Shown in pieces: positions 24,896 to 34,318 of a DNA stretch of 64,000 bases. Both the position numbers and the translations under genes were made by a program. Source of the DNA: Streptosporangium sp. NBC_01755 (GTDB lineage: Bacteria > Actinomycetota > Actinomycetes > Streptosporangiales > Streptosporangiaceae); NCBI RefSeq assembly GCF_035917995.1, contig NZ_CP109131.1, positions 992,001 through 1,056,000 on the forward strand. Direction: 5' to 3'. The notes under the pieces are model-generated. The model was not told the DNA's origin. It saw nothing but the letters and a program-made list of their open reading frames with translations, and searched no databases. The first letter of the stretch is position 1. Each line of letters starts with the position of its first letter.

Positions 24896-26167
24896 TCAGG
24901 GCACCGAGCGGATCTTCCAGACGAGGGCGGCGCCGAGCAGGGCGAGGGCCGCGGAGGTCAGGTAGAGGACCGGATAGCCACCGAGACCGGCCACGATGGG
25001 ACCGGCGATGACCGGGCCGAGCACCTGGGGTCCCGAGTTGGCGATGTTGATGACACCGAGATCCTTGGCACGTCCCTCGGCGGCCGGCAGGACCTGAGTG
25101 ACCAGGGCGTTGTCGACCGAGAGATAGATGCCGAAGCCGATCCCCATGATCGCGGCGCCGGCCGTGGCCACCGGCCACTGCGGCCAGAACGCGAGCATCA
25201 CCGCGGGAATCACGCTGATCAGGCCGGAGGCCGTGACGAGCGCTTTGCGTCGGCCGAGCCGGTCGGAGACGACGCCCGCGGCGACGGTGGTGAGCACGAC
25301 CGTCGCGGTGTAGATCAGGATCAGCGTGAGCAGGCCGTCCTCGGCCCGCTCGCCGGGGAAGAGCCGCTCGTAGCCGACCGCGTCGGTGAGGAAGTACAGC
25401 AGGTAGAGCGTGGCGACGGCGTTGCCGAGCTGCATCAGGAAGCGGGTCAGCCAGGCCCAGAAGAAGTCGGGGTGAGCGCGGGGGCTGATCCAGAAACCTC
25501 TCAGGAAGGCCCCGAGCTCGAAGGGTGGTCTGGCCGCCAGGCGGGGGTCGTGGGTGGTGAGGACGAAGGGAAGCACGCAGAGCGGCATCAGCGCCGCTAT
25601 CAGGAAATATCCGGATTCGGTGGTGGTGGCGACCATGGTGACCAGGACCACGGCGAGCACCACCCCGAGCGTCTGGGGAATCCCGATCCAGCCCGACACC
25701 TCACCCCGCTGGCTCACCGGGACGTGGTCGGGCACCTCGGCGCTGAGCGCGGCCTGCATCGCGTTGAGCCCGGCCTGCGCGAGGCACCAGCCGGCCGCCA
25801 GGCCGGCGATCGACCCCTGCCCCGCCAGCAGGGCCAGCGCCCCGGCGCCGACCAGCGCCCCTGCCAGCGACCACGGGTGCCTGCGCCCGAACCGCCCTGC
25901 CGTGCGATCGGACAGCGCCCCCGCGATGGGGTTGAACAGCATCGCGACGGCGGCCCCCAGCCCGGTCACCAGCGCCAGCGCCCCCTCCTTGCCCGCCGGG
26001 TCGACCAGCGCCACCTGCGAGGGAAGCAGGACCTGGAGCGGCCCGAAGTAGCCCATCCAGAGCGCCAGGTTGGCCAGCGAGATGCCGGCCACCCACCAGG
26101 ACCCCACCCGGCGCGTCGGCTCCGCGAGCGCCGCCCTCGGATCGGGAACAGGCTGGACAACGCCCAT
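24896..26167 (-). CDS. MFS transporter, 12 TM
   Basis: A 423-residue protein. ATG at 26167 has GAGG six bases upstream; an ATG twelve bases earlier has a site too close to use. Twelve hydrophobic segments are visible. MFS loop motifs include GALSDRTAGRFGRRHPW (loop 2-3) and GVVSDRLGRRKALV (loop 8-9). The N-half resembles the GPH/sugar-symporter and maltose-type branch more than drug exporters, but the substrate is not deducible. It is a single gene with no clear operon partners. Confidence 0.88.
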   Translation of the reverse strand: MGVVQPVPDPRAALAEPTRRVGSWWVAGISLANLALWMGYFGPLQVLLPSQVALVDPAGKEGALALVTGLGAAVAMLFNPIAGALSDRTAGRFGRRHPWSLAGALVGAGALALLAGQGSIAGLAAGWCLAQAGLNAMQAALSAEVPDHVPVSQRGEVSGWIGIPQTLGVVLAVVLVTMVATTTESGYFLIAALMPLCVLPFVLTTHDPRLAARPPFELGAFLRGFWISPRAHPDFFWAWLTRFLMQLGNAVATLYLLYFLTDAVGYERLFPGERAEDGLLTLILIYTATVVLTTVAAGVVSDRLGRRKALVTASGLISVIPAVMLAFWPQWPVATAGAAIMGIGFGIYLSVDNALVTQVLPAAEGRAKDLGVINIANSGPQVLGPVIAGPIVAGLGGYPVLYLTSAALALLGAALVWKIRSVP

Positions 26168-26684
26168 ATGGCCTCGCATCCTCGTGACTCACGACTCCGA
26201 ACAAGCGCCCGACAACACGAGGCGTGCCCGGATGGTACGCCGTCCCCCTCCCACACCGACAGCCCCGGCCACCACCGGCTCCCTCCGGGAAGCGGTGGCG
26301 GTCGCGGGCGGGAACGCCGTAGGCCTCCCCGCCCACTGTTCCCCGCTGCGGGTTTCCCGGTCAACGTTCGGTGTGGGGCCACTGGAGAGCGACGCGCGGA
26401 GCCTCTCAACGGGGCCGAAGCCTGGATGGACGCCTCGCAAGGCACCCTCCGGGCTTCACCCGTGGGCGGACGGCCCGGGAGACGCGTGCCCCCACGACGA
26501 GCGGGCCGTTTCCGCCCGCGGGCAGGCTCCGGACCGCTCACGGGCGAAAAGCCGTTCCGGCTCCTCGACCCGGGACGCCCCCTTTTCCCTCCGTGCCCGG
26601 CCATCGCCCGGGTGGCCGCGTCCCGGACACGCAAGCGTGGGACCATGTCCAGGTCATGACGGACCCAACGGAAGGCCACGACCG
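26168..26684. other. 517-bp gap upstream of copC
   Basis: This is the divergent region between the MFS gene (minus) and copC (plus), GC-rich throughout. I see no gene with sensible codon use, no obvious riboswitch core and no tRNA. It should contain both promoters; the ribosome-binding site of copC (GGAAGG) is at 26670-26675. Confidence 0.5.
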
Positions 26685-27290
26685 GTGAGGCGGCTACTCA
26701 CGGTCCTGTTGCTCGCGTGCGCCGCGCTGCTCGGCGCGGTCACCCCGGCGCAGGCCCACAACGTGCTGATCGACAGCGACCCCAAGAACGGTGCCGAGCT
26801 GGCCACCGGACCCGAGACGATCACACTCACCTTCGACCAGCCTGTCCGGCAGGGTTTCGCGCAGATCAGCGTGACCGGCCCTGACGGCACGCGTTGGGAA
26901 GACGGCAAGACCGCGGTCGACAGGGCGAAGGCCAGCGTCCGCGTGAAGGCCCTCGGCCCCGCCGGGGAGTACGTGGTGGGCTACCGGATCCTCTCCTCCG
27001 ACGGTCACCCGGTCTCCAGCAAGATCACCTTCACCCTGACGGCGCCCGGCCCTGCCTCCTCGGGGCAGGCGTCCACCGAGCAGGCCCCCGCGGGCCCGGC
27101 AGCCACCGACCCGGCACCGGCGGCCGCGGCCGCCGCGGCCCAGAGCCCCGATCTGGGCGCCCAGGCCGCCGAGGCCGCGCAGAACGGCGGAGCCGGGATG
27201 GCCGTGCTGTGGATCGCCGCCTCCATCGTCCTGCTGGGCGGGGCCACCGTCGTGGCGATGCGCCGTACCAAGGAGGGGGACACGAGATGA
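26685..27290 (+). CDS. copC: CopC-domain copper-binding protein, membrane-anchored
   Basis: A 201-residue protein. GTG at 26685 has GGAAGG upstream and opens a signal peptide (VRRLLTVLLLACAALLGAV...AQA). The mature protein begins directly with His (HNVLIDSDPKNGAELATGP), the Cu-ligand arrangement of CopC, followed by the typical ITLTFDQPV strand and a second His in SSDGHPVSSKITF. After an Ala/Pro-rich linker there is a C-terminal TM helix (AVLWIAASIVLLGGATVVAM), so it is anchored outside the membrane. The stop overlaps the copD start (ATGA). It probably handles copper together with CopD. Confidence 0.93.
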   Translation: MRRLLTVLLLACAALLGAVTPAQAHNVLIDSDPKNGAELATGPETITLTFDQPVRQGFAQISVTGPDGTRWEDGKTAVDRAKASVRVKALGPAGEYVVGYRILSSDGHPVSSKITFTLTAPGPASSGQASTEQAPAGPAATDPAPAAAAAAAQSPDLGAQAAEAAQNGGAGMAVLWIAASIVLLGGATVVAMRRTKEGDTR

Positions 27291-28318
27291 CCGTGACCAC
27301 CGAGCGGGCTCCCGAGGCCGGCACCGCCAGGAGGCTGGTGGCCGGCGGGTTCGTGTCGGGTGCCGTGCTGGCCGTGCTGGCCGCGACCGCGTTCACCGCG
27401 CAGGAGGTGGTGCCGGGGATCGTCATCCCCGGGCCGCTGGTGGAGTACGGCCTGCCGGTGCTGCGGGTGCTGCTGGACCTGGCGACGGTGGCGGTGGTCG
27501 GGCTGAGCCTGCTGCCGAAGATGCTCGGATTCGACGACCCCGAGCGGACCGAGCCGGTGATGCGCCGGGCGCGACCGATGGCCGTGACCTTCGCCTGGGC
27601 GTGGGCGCTGCTGGCGCTGGTCATCATCGTCTTCCAGACGGCCGAGCTGAACCCCGGGCTGATCCCCACTCCGTCGATGATCGCCGAGTACGTCGACGGT
27701 GTCGGCGCCGGGCAGGGAATGCTCTTCACCGCCGCCTGCGCGCTCTCCTACGCCGGGATCGGGCTGCTGGCCGTGCGGTACGGCGAGAAGGTCCCCGCCG
27801 AACTGCGGATCGTGATCGCCTTCTTCGGGCTCCTGCCGATCCCGGTCACCGGCCACGCCGTCGACTCGGTCTGGCACGACCCCATCATGATCTCGATGGA
27901 GCTGCACGTGATGGGCGCGGCGGCGTGGACCGGCGGCCTGCTCACGATCATTCTGCTGGTCGCCGCGGACCGGGAGCTGCTGGCGCGGGTGCTGCCGAAG
28001 TTCTCCAGGCTGGCCACCCTGGCGCTGGTCCTGGTCAGCGTCTCCGGGCTGGTGAACGGGCTTGCCACGATGGCCCTCACCCCCGGGGTGGAACTACCCG
28101 GGGCGCTGCTGAGCGGTGAGTACGGCCCGCTGGTGGTGGCCAAGGTCGTCTGCGTGGCGCTGCTGATCCCGTTCGCCGCCCACATCCGCTTCCGCCTGCT
28201 GCCGCACATCGCGGAGCGGCGGGCGACGGCGGTCGTCGCGTGGGCGGCGGCCGAGATCACCGTGATGGGGCTCGCCTACGGGGTGGCGGTGGCGCTGACC
28301 ACGGCCTCCCTGTCCTGA
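27287..28318 (+). CDS. copD: CopD-domain copper transport membrane protein
   Basis: A 343-residue polytopic protein translated from ATG 27287, overlapping copC by ATGA and preceded by GGAGGGGG. About nine hydrophobic helices are visible, with the CopD pattern in the middle: TGHAVDSVWHDPIMISMELHVMGAAAWTGG, where His residues are candidate metal ligands. It is predicted to move copper across the cytoplasmic membrane with CopC. Its 3' end overlaps the convergent membrane-protein gene by 43 bases. Confidence 0.9.
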   Translation: MTVTTERAPEAGTARRLVAGGFVSGAVLAVLAATAFTAQEVVPGIVIPGPLVEYGLPVLRVLLDLATVAVVGLSLLPKMLGFDDPERTEPVMRRARPMAVTFAWAWALLALVIIVFQTAELNPGLIPTPSMIAEYVDGVGAGQGMLFTAACALSYAGIGLLAVRYGEKVPAELRIVIAFFGLLPIPVTGHAVDSVWHDPIMISMELHVMGAAAWTGGLLTIILLVAADRELLARVLPKFSRLATLALVLVSVSGLVNGLATMALTPGVELPGALLSGEYGPLVVAKVVCVALLIPFAAHIRFRLLPHIAERRATAVVAWAAAEITVMGLAYGVAVALTTASLS

Positions 28319-29484
28319 GCCCGGAGCGTGCAGCGGCCGAAGGACCATTCGGCCGCCAGCCACAGGACGGCGAGTCCCACCCCTCCGATCAGCATGGTCG
28401 CGGGGGTCACCAGCGGGGGCGCCATGAACATCTCGTGCTGGAGGCGGAGCGCCTGGTCGACGATGAGGGTGACGCCGAGTGCGCCGACCAGCGCCCTGAC
28501 CACGGGCATCCTGATCAGGAACGCCAGGTCGACGGCGAGCGCTCCGGCGATCAGGAAGACCGGCACCGCCGAGCGCGGGAAGTCGGCGACCGCGAGCAGG
28601 GGCCAGATCAGGGCGCGGAAGACCACGTAGGCCCCGACCACCGCGGTGGCGGAGAACATCCGGCCGATCATCGCCCGGGCATAGACGGCCACCAGCATGG
28701 CGGCGATCACGGCGTAGAGCGGGTAGAGCTGGTCGGGCACGGGCAGCGTGAAGTGGAGCGCCACCGCCCTGTCGTCCACCGGCAGGCCGATCTGGTCGGC
28801 GGCGAACCTGATCAGGATCGGTTCCGCGTCCGGCTCGCCCCTGTCCCAGGCGGCGAGGCCGTAGACCCCGTACTCCTGGTGCTGTTCGGGGAACCAGACG
28901 TTCTCGAAGAGGAAGACGAAGAGCCCGCCGAGGACCAGCGTGCGCGTCCGGCCGGGAACCGCCCGGATGAACCAGCCCCAGAGGACGCCGCAGACCATGA
29001 AGAGCGTGCCGATGTAGAGCATCAGGTGGGACGGGCTCCACGAGGTGATGTCGAGCCCGTTGACCCGGTGGTTGATCAGGTCGAGCGGAACCGCGATCAG
29101 GAAGACCGCCGTGCCCCAGGTGATGAGGCGCTGCGCGAGCTTGTCGACGCCGTAACCGGTGTAGATGTGGATGATCGTGAGCGCGAGGGCGATGGCGGTG
29201 CCGACGCTGTTGAGCAGGTGCGGCGGGGCCAGGTCGTCACGGAGCCACTTGAAGTGCCAGGAGACGTCCCAGGAGGCCCCCAGCACCTTGAAGGAGAAAG
29301 CCACCAGCCACCCGAGGTAGAGGAGCCTGAACAGGTCCTCCGGGGTCTCCCTGCCGGCCTTTCCTCGCGTCCAATACGGCAGAGCCCACTCGATGACCGG
29401 AGTGGCTCTTCTTCGGAGGCTTTCTACTGGCTTCACGTGTCGAAATGATGCCGCCCCTTCACCTCGGTCCGCAATCAGGGACAT
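28276..29484 (-). CDS. Polytopic membrane protein of unknown function
   Basis: About 402 residues with roughly ten hydrophobic helices, including LFRLLYLGWLVAFSFKVLG and LGASWDVSWHFKW near the N-terminus. His and Trp residues sit in or near helices (WHFKW, NHRVNG, FPEQHQEYG). No family is recognised with confidence. The start is uncertain: ATG 29484 gives a charged N-terminal tail, while GTG 29436 would start at VKPVESLRRR; neither has a good ribosome-binding site. It is convergent with copCD, so a link to metal handling is possible but unsupported. Confidence 0.65.
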   Translation of the reverse strand: MSLIADRGEGAASFRHVKPVESLRRRATPVIEWALPYWTRGKAGRETPEDLFRLLYLGWLVAFSFKVLGASWDVSWHFKWLRDDLAPPHLLNSVGTAIALALTIIHIYTGYGVDKLAQRLITWGTAVFLIAVPLDLINHRVNGLDITSWSPSHLMLYIGTLFMVCGVLWGWFIRAVPGRTRTLVLGGLFVFLFENVWFPEQHQEYGVYGLAAWDRGEPDAEPILIRFAADQIGLPVDDRAVALHFTLPVPDQLYPLYAVIAAMLVAVYARAMIGRMFSATAVVGAYVVFRALIWPLLAVADFPRSAVPVFLIAGALAVDLAFLIRMPVVRALVGALGVTLIVDQALRLQHEMFMAPPLVTPATMLIGGVGLAVLWLAAEWSFGRCTLRAQDREAVVSATATP

Positions 29485-29685
29485 CCCCGAACCATCGGGG
29501 CGACTGCCGTCCTTCCGGCACAGGTGATCGTCCTTGTTCACTTCCGGCGTCGCACCACGGCGGCTGACCGGTGGGGATGCTCCTGAGAATCGTCTCAGGA
29601 GCATCTCAGCTTGGATCAGTAAGCTCGCGCCGTGACATCCTTCCCTCTTTCGAAGGGAGGGGACTCCCACGCTCAAGGAGAACTG

Positions 29686-32382
29686 GTGAAACGTGGGGCA
29701 AGGTGGGCCGCCTGGGTCGCGGTGGTCACCGTGCTGGCCGTCGGTGTCGTGGCCTGGCTGGTCTGGCCGTCCACACCGGACGTGCGGGCCCAGGAGCAGA
29801 TGATCACGGTGCTCGACGGGCCGGGCGACGACCAGCGGGTTACGCTGGACGCGAGTTTCTTCCCTCCCGCCGGAGGCGGCAGGGCCCCGGCGGTACTGCT
29901 CGCGCACGGCTTCGGCGGCAGCAAGCAGAGCGTCAGGGACGCCGCGGTGCGGCTGGCCCAGGACGGCTACGCCGTGCTGACCTGGTCGGCGCGGGGTTTC
30001 GGCCGTTCCTCGGGGCAGATCGCGCTGAACTCCCCCGACTACGAGGTCAAGGACGTGCGCCAGCTGGTCGACTGGGTCGCGAAGCGACCCGAGGTCCGGC
30101 TCGACGCGGCGGGCGACCCGCGGGTGGGCATCGCGGGCGGCTCGTACGGCGGCGCCATCGCGCTGATGGCCGCCGCCCACGACCCCAGGATCGACGCGAT
30201 CGTCCCGCAGATCACCTGGTACGACCTGGCCGACGCGCTGTTCCCCGACGCCACCGGGCAGGGGCCCGAGAACGGGGTGTTCAAGCGCATGTGGGCCGGG
30301 CTCTTCTTCAGCCGGGGCGGCCCCACACCGGCCGTCGCCGGCCCGGCCGCCCTCGGTGGCGGGAACGGCGGAGGCCCGGAGCGGCAGGCGCAGGAGCGGC
30401 CGCTCACCGCCGATGAGGTGCGCTGCGGCCGGTTCCTGCCGGAGATCTGCGACATGTACCAGCAGGTGGCCCAGAGCGGCCGGGCGACGGCGAGCGCGGT
30501 GGAGACGCTGCGCAGGTCGAGCCCGATCTCGGTGCCCGGGAAGATCAGGATTCCGACGCTGCTGCTGCAAGGACAGCGCGACTCGCTGTTCCCGCTGGGC
30601 CACGCGGACGCCAACGCCAAGGCCATCGCCGCCACCGGCGCCCCGGTACAGGTCGCCTGGTTCGACGGCGGCCACGACGGTGGCGACGGCGAGGTCGACT
30701 GGCTGCACGGTAGGACGCTCGGCTGGTTCGATCGCTACCTGAAGGAGACCGGCGACGCGGCCCAGGCCGGCGGCGCCTTCACGGTCACCCGCAGCGGCGG
30801 CCGCGACCCCGGCACCCGCCAGCCGATCCAGCTGCACGCCACGGCCGACGGCTACCCCGGGCTGTCGGGCAGCGGCCAGACCTCCGTACCGCTCAGCGGC
30901 CCCGACCAGTCGGTGGCCACCCCGCCCGGCGGCTCTCCCTCCTCGATCTCCGCGGTGCCCGGCTTCGGCGGCCTCGGCGGTGGCGGTGGCGCCACGGTGA
31001 ACCTGTCCGTCGACATGACGGGGCAGAGCGCCGTCTTCGACTCCGCCCTGCTGACCGCCCCGCTCCAGGTCACCGGCAGCTCTACCGTGCGGGTCCGGGT
31101 GACATCCGAGACCTCCGGGTCCCCCGCCGCGGCCGAGGCCGCCACCGGCTCGTCCACCGGCTCGTCCACCGATGACGCGGAAGGCGGCGCGGGCGACACC
31201 CGGACCGGGAGCGACAAGGCGAAGAGCCCTGCGGGCGAGGTCACCCTGTTCGCCAAGCTCTACGACATCGCCGGCGCGACCCAGGCGCCGATCCTGCCCG
31301 AGGGGCTCGTCGCCCCGCTCAGGATCGCGATCGGCGCGGACGGCTCGGGCGAGGCCACGGTGACCCTGCCCGCCATCGACCACAGATTCGACGTCGGACA
31401 CCGGCTGCGGGTCGCGTTCACCACCACCGACCTGGCCTACGGCACCCCGGCGGCCCCGGCCGTCCACAAGGTCGCCCTGGCCTCGCCGGCCGTGACCGTC
31501 CCCACCCACGCCACCCTGCGCACCCCGCAGACCGGCCCCGTCTGGTGGATCTGGGCACTGCCGCTGGCATCCCTCGTCGTCGCGGCCGTCCTGCTGCTCG
31601 CCGGCCGCCGCCGCACCACCGATGAGCACGATCCCGAGCTGGGCTCCGTACCGCTGCGGATCAGTGGGCTGACCAAGGCGTACCGGAACGGCGAGCGCGC
31701 GGTGGACGACCTGTCGTTCACCGTGGAGCACGGCCAGGTGCTTGGTCTGCTCGGCCCCAACGGGGCGGGCAAGACCACCACCCTGCGCATGCTGATGGGC
31801 CTGATCCGGCCGGACGGCGGCGAGATCCGGATCTTCGGTCACCGGGTGGTGCCCGGTGCCCCGGTCCTGTCCAGGCTCGGCTCGTTCGTCGAGGGCCCGG
31901 GCTTTCTGCCGCATCTCAACGGCCGCGAGAACCTGGAGCTGTACTGGAAGGCGACCGGGCGGCCCGCCGAGGACGCCAGGTTCGCCGAGGCCCTGGAGAT
32001 CGCCGGGCTCGGCAAGGCGCTGGACCGCGCCGTCCGCACCTACTCCCAGGGCATGCGCCAGCGCCTGGCCATCGCCCAGGCCATGCTCGGCCTGCCCGAC
32101 CTGCTCGTACTGGACGAGCCCACCAACGGGCTCGACCCGCCCCAGATCCGCGAGATGCGCCAGGTCCTGATCCGCTACGCGGAGGGGGGCCGCACCGTCA
32201 TCGTCTCCAGCCACCTGCTGTCGGAGGTGGAACAGACCTGCAGCCACGCGGTGGTCATGCACCGCGGGCGCCTGGTCACGGCCGGAACCGTGAGCGAGCT
32301 GCTGGCCAGCCACACCCCGGTCAACGGCTCCGGCCCCCGCCTGGAGGACGTCTTCCTGGACCTGATCGGAAACAAGGCATGA
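29686..32382 (+). CDS. S15-like alpha/beta hydrolase fused to an ABC transporter ATPase
   Basis: An 898-residue fusion. GTG at 29686 has a perfect AAGGAG upstream. Order: TM helix (~8-27); alpha/beta hydrolase of the X-Pro dipeptidyl-peptidase (S15) type (~45-370) with HGFGG, nucleophile elbow GGSYGGA, Asp in GQRDSLFP and His in DGGHDGG; a beta-rich C-terminal domain (~380-620); second TM (WIWALPLASLVVAAVLLLAG); then a complete ABC ATPase (~665-898) with GPNGAGKTT, YSQGMRQRLAIAQ, LLVLDEPTNGLD and a switch His in IVSSHLLSEV. The predicted topology puts the hydrolase outside and the ATPase inside. The stop overlaps the permease start (ATGA). It may couple processing of a peptide or ester outside with transport. 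Confidence 0.9.
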   Translation: MKRGARWAAWVAVVTVLAVGVVAWLVWPSTPDVRAQEQMITVLDGPGDDQRVTLDASFFPPAGGGRAPAVLLAHGFGGSKQSVRDAAVRLAQDGYAVLTWSARGFGRSSGQIALNSPDYEVKDVRQLVDWVAKRPEVRLDAAGDPRVGIAGGSYGGAIALMAAAHDPRIDAIVPQITWYDLADALFPDATGQGPENGVFKRMWAGLFFSRGGPTPAVAGPAALGGGNGGGPERQAQERPLTADEVRCGRFLPEICDMYQQVAQSGRATASAVETLRRSSPISVPGKIRIPTLLLQGQRDSLFPLGHADANAKAIAATGAPVQVAWFDGGHDGGDGEVDWLHGRTLGWFDRYLKETGDAAQAGGAFTVTRSGGRDPGTRQPIQLHATADGYPGLSGSGQTSVPLSGPDQSVATPPGGSPSSISAVPGFGGLGGGGGATVNLSVDMTGQSAVFDSALLTAPLQVTGSSTVRVRVTSETSGSPAAAEAATGSSTGSSTDDAEGGAGDTRTGSDKAKSPAGEVTLFAKLYDIAGATQAPILPEGLVAPLRIAIGADGSGEATVTLPAIDHRFDVGHRLRVAFTTTDLAYGTPAAPAVHKVALASPAVTVPTHATLRTPQTGPVWWIWALPLASLVVAAVLLLAGRRRTTDEHDPELGSVPLRISGLTKAYRNGERAVDDLSFTVEHGQVLGLLGPNGAGKTTTLRMLMGLIRPDGGEIRIFGHRVVPGAPVLSRLGSFVEGPGFLPHLNGRENLELYWKATGRPAEDARFAEALEIAGLGKALDRAVRTYSQGMRQRLAIAQAMLGLPDLLVLDEPTNGLDPPQIREMRQVLIRYAEGGRTVIVSSHLLSEVEQTCSHAVVMHRGRLVTAGTVSELLASHTPVNGSGPRLEDVFLDLIGNKA

Positions 32383-33287
32383 GCGACTCCAACGCTGCCC
32401 TCACCACCCCGACCGGCTCTCCGGGCGGCGGACTCGCGCAGAACGGCTCGGCGCGCGGGTACGCGCCGGGACGCACGTTGCCGCTCGCCGTGGAGATCGT
32501 CCGGCAGTTCAAGCGGCGCCGCACGCTGATCGTGTTCGGCCTGCTGCTCGCGCTGCCGTGGATCCTGGTGATCGCCTTCAAGTTCGGCACCGTGCCCGGG
32601 CAGCCGGGCACCGGGCTGCGCGTCGCCGACCTGGCCACCCAGGGCGGGCTGAACTTCGCGGCGTTCACCCTGTTGGTGTCGGCGAGCTTCCTGCTGGCCG
32701 TCGCGGTGGCGCTGTTCTGCGGCGACAGCGTGGCCAGCGAGGCCGGCTGGTCGTCGCTGCGCTACCTGCTGGCCGCCCCGATCCCGCGCGACCGGCTGCT
32801 GCGGCAGAAGCTGATCGTCACGATGGGCTACTCGGCGGCGGCGGTGATCTGCCTGCCGGTGATGGCGTTGCTGGCCGGCAGCCTCGTCTTCGGCTGGAAC
32901 GACGTCCGGGTACCCCAGACCGGCGAGACGATCGCCGCCCTGGAGGTGCTGCCCCGGTTCGGGGTGGTGATCGGCTATGTCCTGGTCAGCCAGTTCGTGG
33001 TCGCGGCCATGGGCTTCCTGCTCTCGGTCAGCACCGACTCCCCGCTGGGGGCGGTCGGCGGGGCGGTCGGCCTGGTGATCGTCAGCAACATCCTGCAGGC
33101 GGTCGAGGCGCTCGGCCCGCTCAGGGAGTTCCTGCCGACGTTCTGGAGCAACGCGTGGCTGGACGCCCTGGCGGCCCAGCCCTCGTACGAGGGCATGCTC
33201 AAGGGGGTGGCCGTCTCGGTCACCTACTCGGCGATCATGATCGCGTTCGCCTTCCGCCGCTTCCGCGTCAAGGACGTGGTCTCCTAG
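32379..33287 (+). CDS. ABC-2-type transporter permease
   Basis: A 302-residue protein whose ATG overlaps the ATPase stop (ATGA). After a cytoplasmic ~40-residue N-terminus there are six hydrophobic helices, with GDSVASEAGWSSLRYLLAAP and RDRLLRQKL between helices 2 and 3, a layout typical of ABC-2 permeases that pair with single-NBD ATPases. It is the evident partner of the hydrolase-ATPase fusion, giving a two-gene system. The substrate is unknown. Confidence 0.9.
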   Translation: MSDSNAALTTPTGSPGGGLAQNGSARGYAPGRTLPLAVEIVRQFKRRRTLIVFGLLLALPWILVIAFKFGTVPGQPGTGLRVADLATQGGLNFAAFTLLVSASFLLAVAVALFCGDSVASEAGWSSLRYLLAAPIPRDRLLRQKLIVTMGYSAAAVICLPVMALLAGSLVFGWNDVRVPQTGETIAALEVLPRFGVVIGYVLVSQFVVAAMGFLLSVSTDSPLGAVGGAVGLVIVSNILQAVEALGPLREFLPTFWSNAWLDALAAQPSYEGMLKGVAVSVTYSAIMIAFAFRRFRVKDVVS

Positions 33288-33412
33288 GGCCTGCCATCGG
33301 CACATTCTCCGACGACGCACACGTCGGCCTCGATGGAGCGCTCCAGCGCGGGGCGGGGAGCGGGCAGGCCGATCTCCCGGTACCAGAACGACACCTCTCC
33401 GTTGACCGTCAC
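33284..33412 (-). pseudogene. FAD oxidoreductase (PuuB/DadA-like), N-terminal fragment
   Basis: From GTG 33412 the frame reads VTVNGEVSFWYREIGLPAPR and then PALERSIEADVCVVG, the N-terminus of FAD-dependent amine/amino-acid oxidases just before their GAGxxG motif. It then breaks off into unrelated codons and stops at 33284, beside the ABC permease stop. The start overlaps the amidohydrolase stop (GTGA), showing that the two were once an operon. Confidence 0.7.
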
Positions 33413-33700
33413 GCCGAGGTCCTTCCGGTGTGGCGGGCGATCCCGGCGATGATGGTGCGCGCGACGCGCACGTCGAACAGGTCCGCGTCGGCGACGGTGG
33501 ACACGTCGTGCGAGAGGATCACCGCGTCCCCGGCCAGGCCGTGCTTGAGCGCGCCGCGTACCTGGTCCTCGTGCCCGCCGGCGGCGGCCCACGAGGTGAA
33601 CATCCGGGCCGCCTCGTCGAAGGTAATCGCCTCGGCGGTGGGCGTCGCGCAGGGCGGCCTCGTCGGAGGCGGCGAACGGGATGGTGTGGATCGAGGTGAT
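33409..33700 (-). pseudogene. Amidohydrolase (YtcJ-like), C-terminal fragment
   Basis: The minus strand encodes TAEAITFDEAARMFTSWAAA followed by GGHEDQVRGALKHGLAGDAVILSHDV and VRVARTIIAG. This is the usual C-terminal end of amidohydrolase family 3 proteins, which close with a remark-like LADLVVLSxD pattern. A separate frame (SIHTIPFAASDEAALRD) lies just upstream, so at least one frame change or junction is present. No metal-binding core survives. Confidence 0.6.
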
Positions 33701-34136
33701 CCCGTTGGCCAGTAGCATCGGCTCGCTGCGCAGCGTCGCCGAGGCGCTCGGCGTCAGCATGGCCGACCTGTTCGCCGAAGACCAGCAGCCCAAGCCGCAG
33801 GCGGTGCGCTTCGAGAAGCATCCCCGGCTGGCCAGCGAGCCCGGCGCGCGCAAATACCTGATCACCCAGCGCCCGCTGCGGAACCTGGAGATCTACGGCG
33901 GCGAGTTCGATCCCGGATCGAGCACCGGCGACGAGCCGTACACCCATGGCGACTCGCAGGAGGTCTTCATCGTCACCGCAGGGGAGGTCGTACTCACCCT
34001 CGACGACGCCACGTACGTGCTACGGGCCGGCGACAGCATCGAGTTCCGCAGCAGCACGCCGCACCACGTGCGCAACGACGGCACCGAGGTGGCCGGCGTC
34101 CTGTGGATCTGCAGCCCCGTCAGCGGCGTCGGCTGA
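33681..34136 (+). pseudogene. XRE/cupin regulator lacking its HTH
   Basis: From about 33708 the frame reads SSIGSLRSVAEALGVSMADLF, the end of an XRE-type helix-turn-helix, then a complete cupin_2 domain (GEFDPGSSTGDEPYTHGDSQEVFIVTAGEV ... DSIEFRSSTPHHVRN). The first ~50 residues with the recognition helices are gone. Regulators of this type often sit divergent to amine-oxidase and amidohydrolase genes, matching the remnants on the other strand. A 24-bp tandem duplication follows at 34129-34176. Confidence 0.75.
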
Positions 34137-34318
34137 ACTCTCCAAGCCGGCGTCGGCTGAACTCTCTAAGGTGGTGTGGGACCGATGGTCGCCACGACGG
34201 CGGGGCACTGGCGGGGGGCCTGGAACGGCCGATCGGCGTTTCTCACCCGGGTGCGGCCGCCCTGACATGTCCCTTTCCGCGCCTGACGGGTCCGGGCGCG
34301 GAGGGGCGTGAACGCGGG

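Noticed and set aside
24743..26659. A 638-codon plus-strand frame across the MFS gene
   Set aside because: It is the complement of a clear MFS transporter and has no recognisable protein features.
26290..26684. Possible riboswitch upstream of copC
   Set aside because: GC-rich hairpins are present, but no conserved core of a known riboswitch class could be recognised.
29484..32313. Minus-strand frame continuous with the 10-TM protein over almost 3 kb
   Set aside because: Antisense of the hydrolase-ABC fusion; composition is His/Arg/Gly-rich with no domain. Only the C-terminal membrane protein is real.
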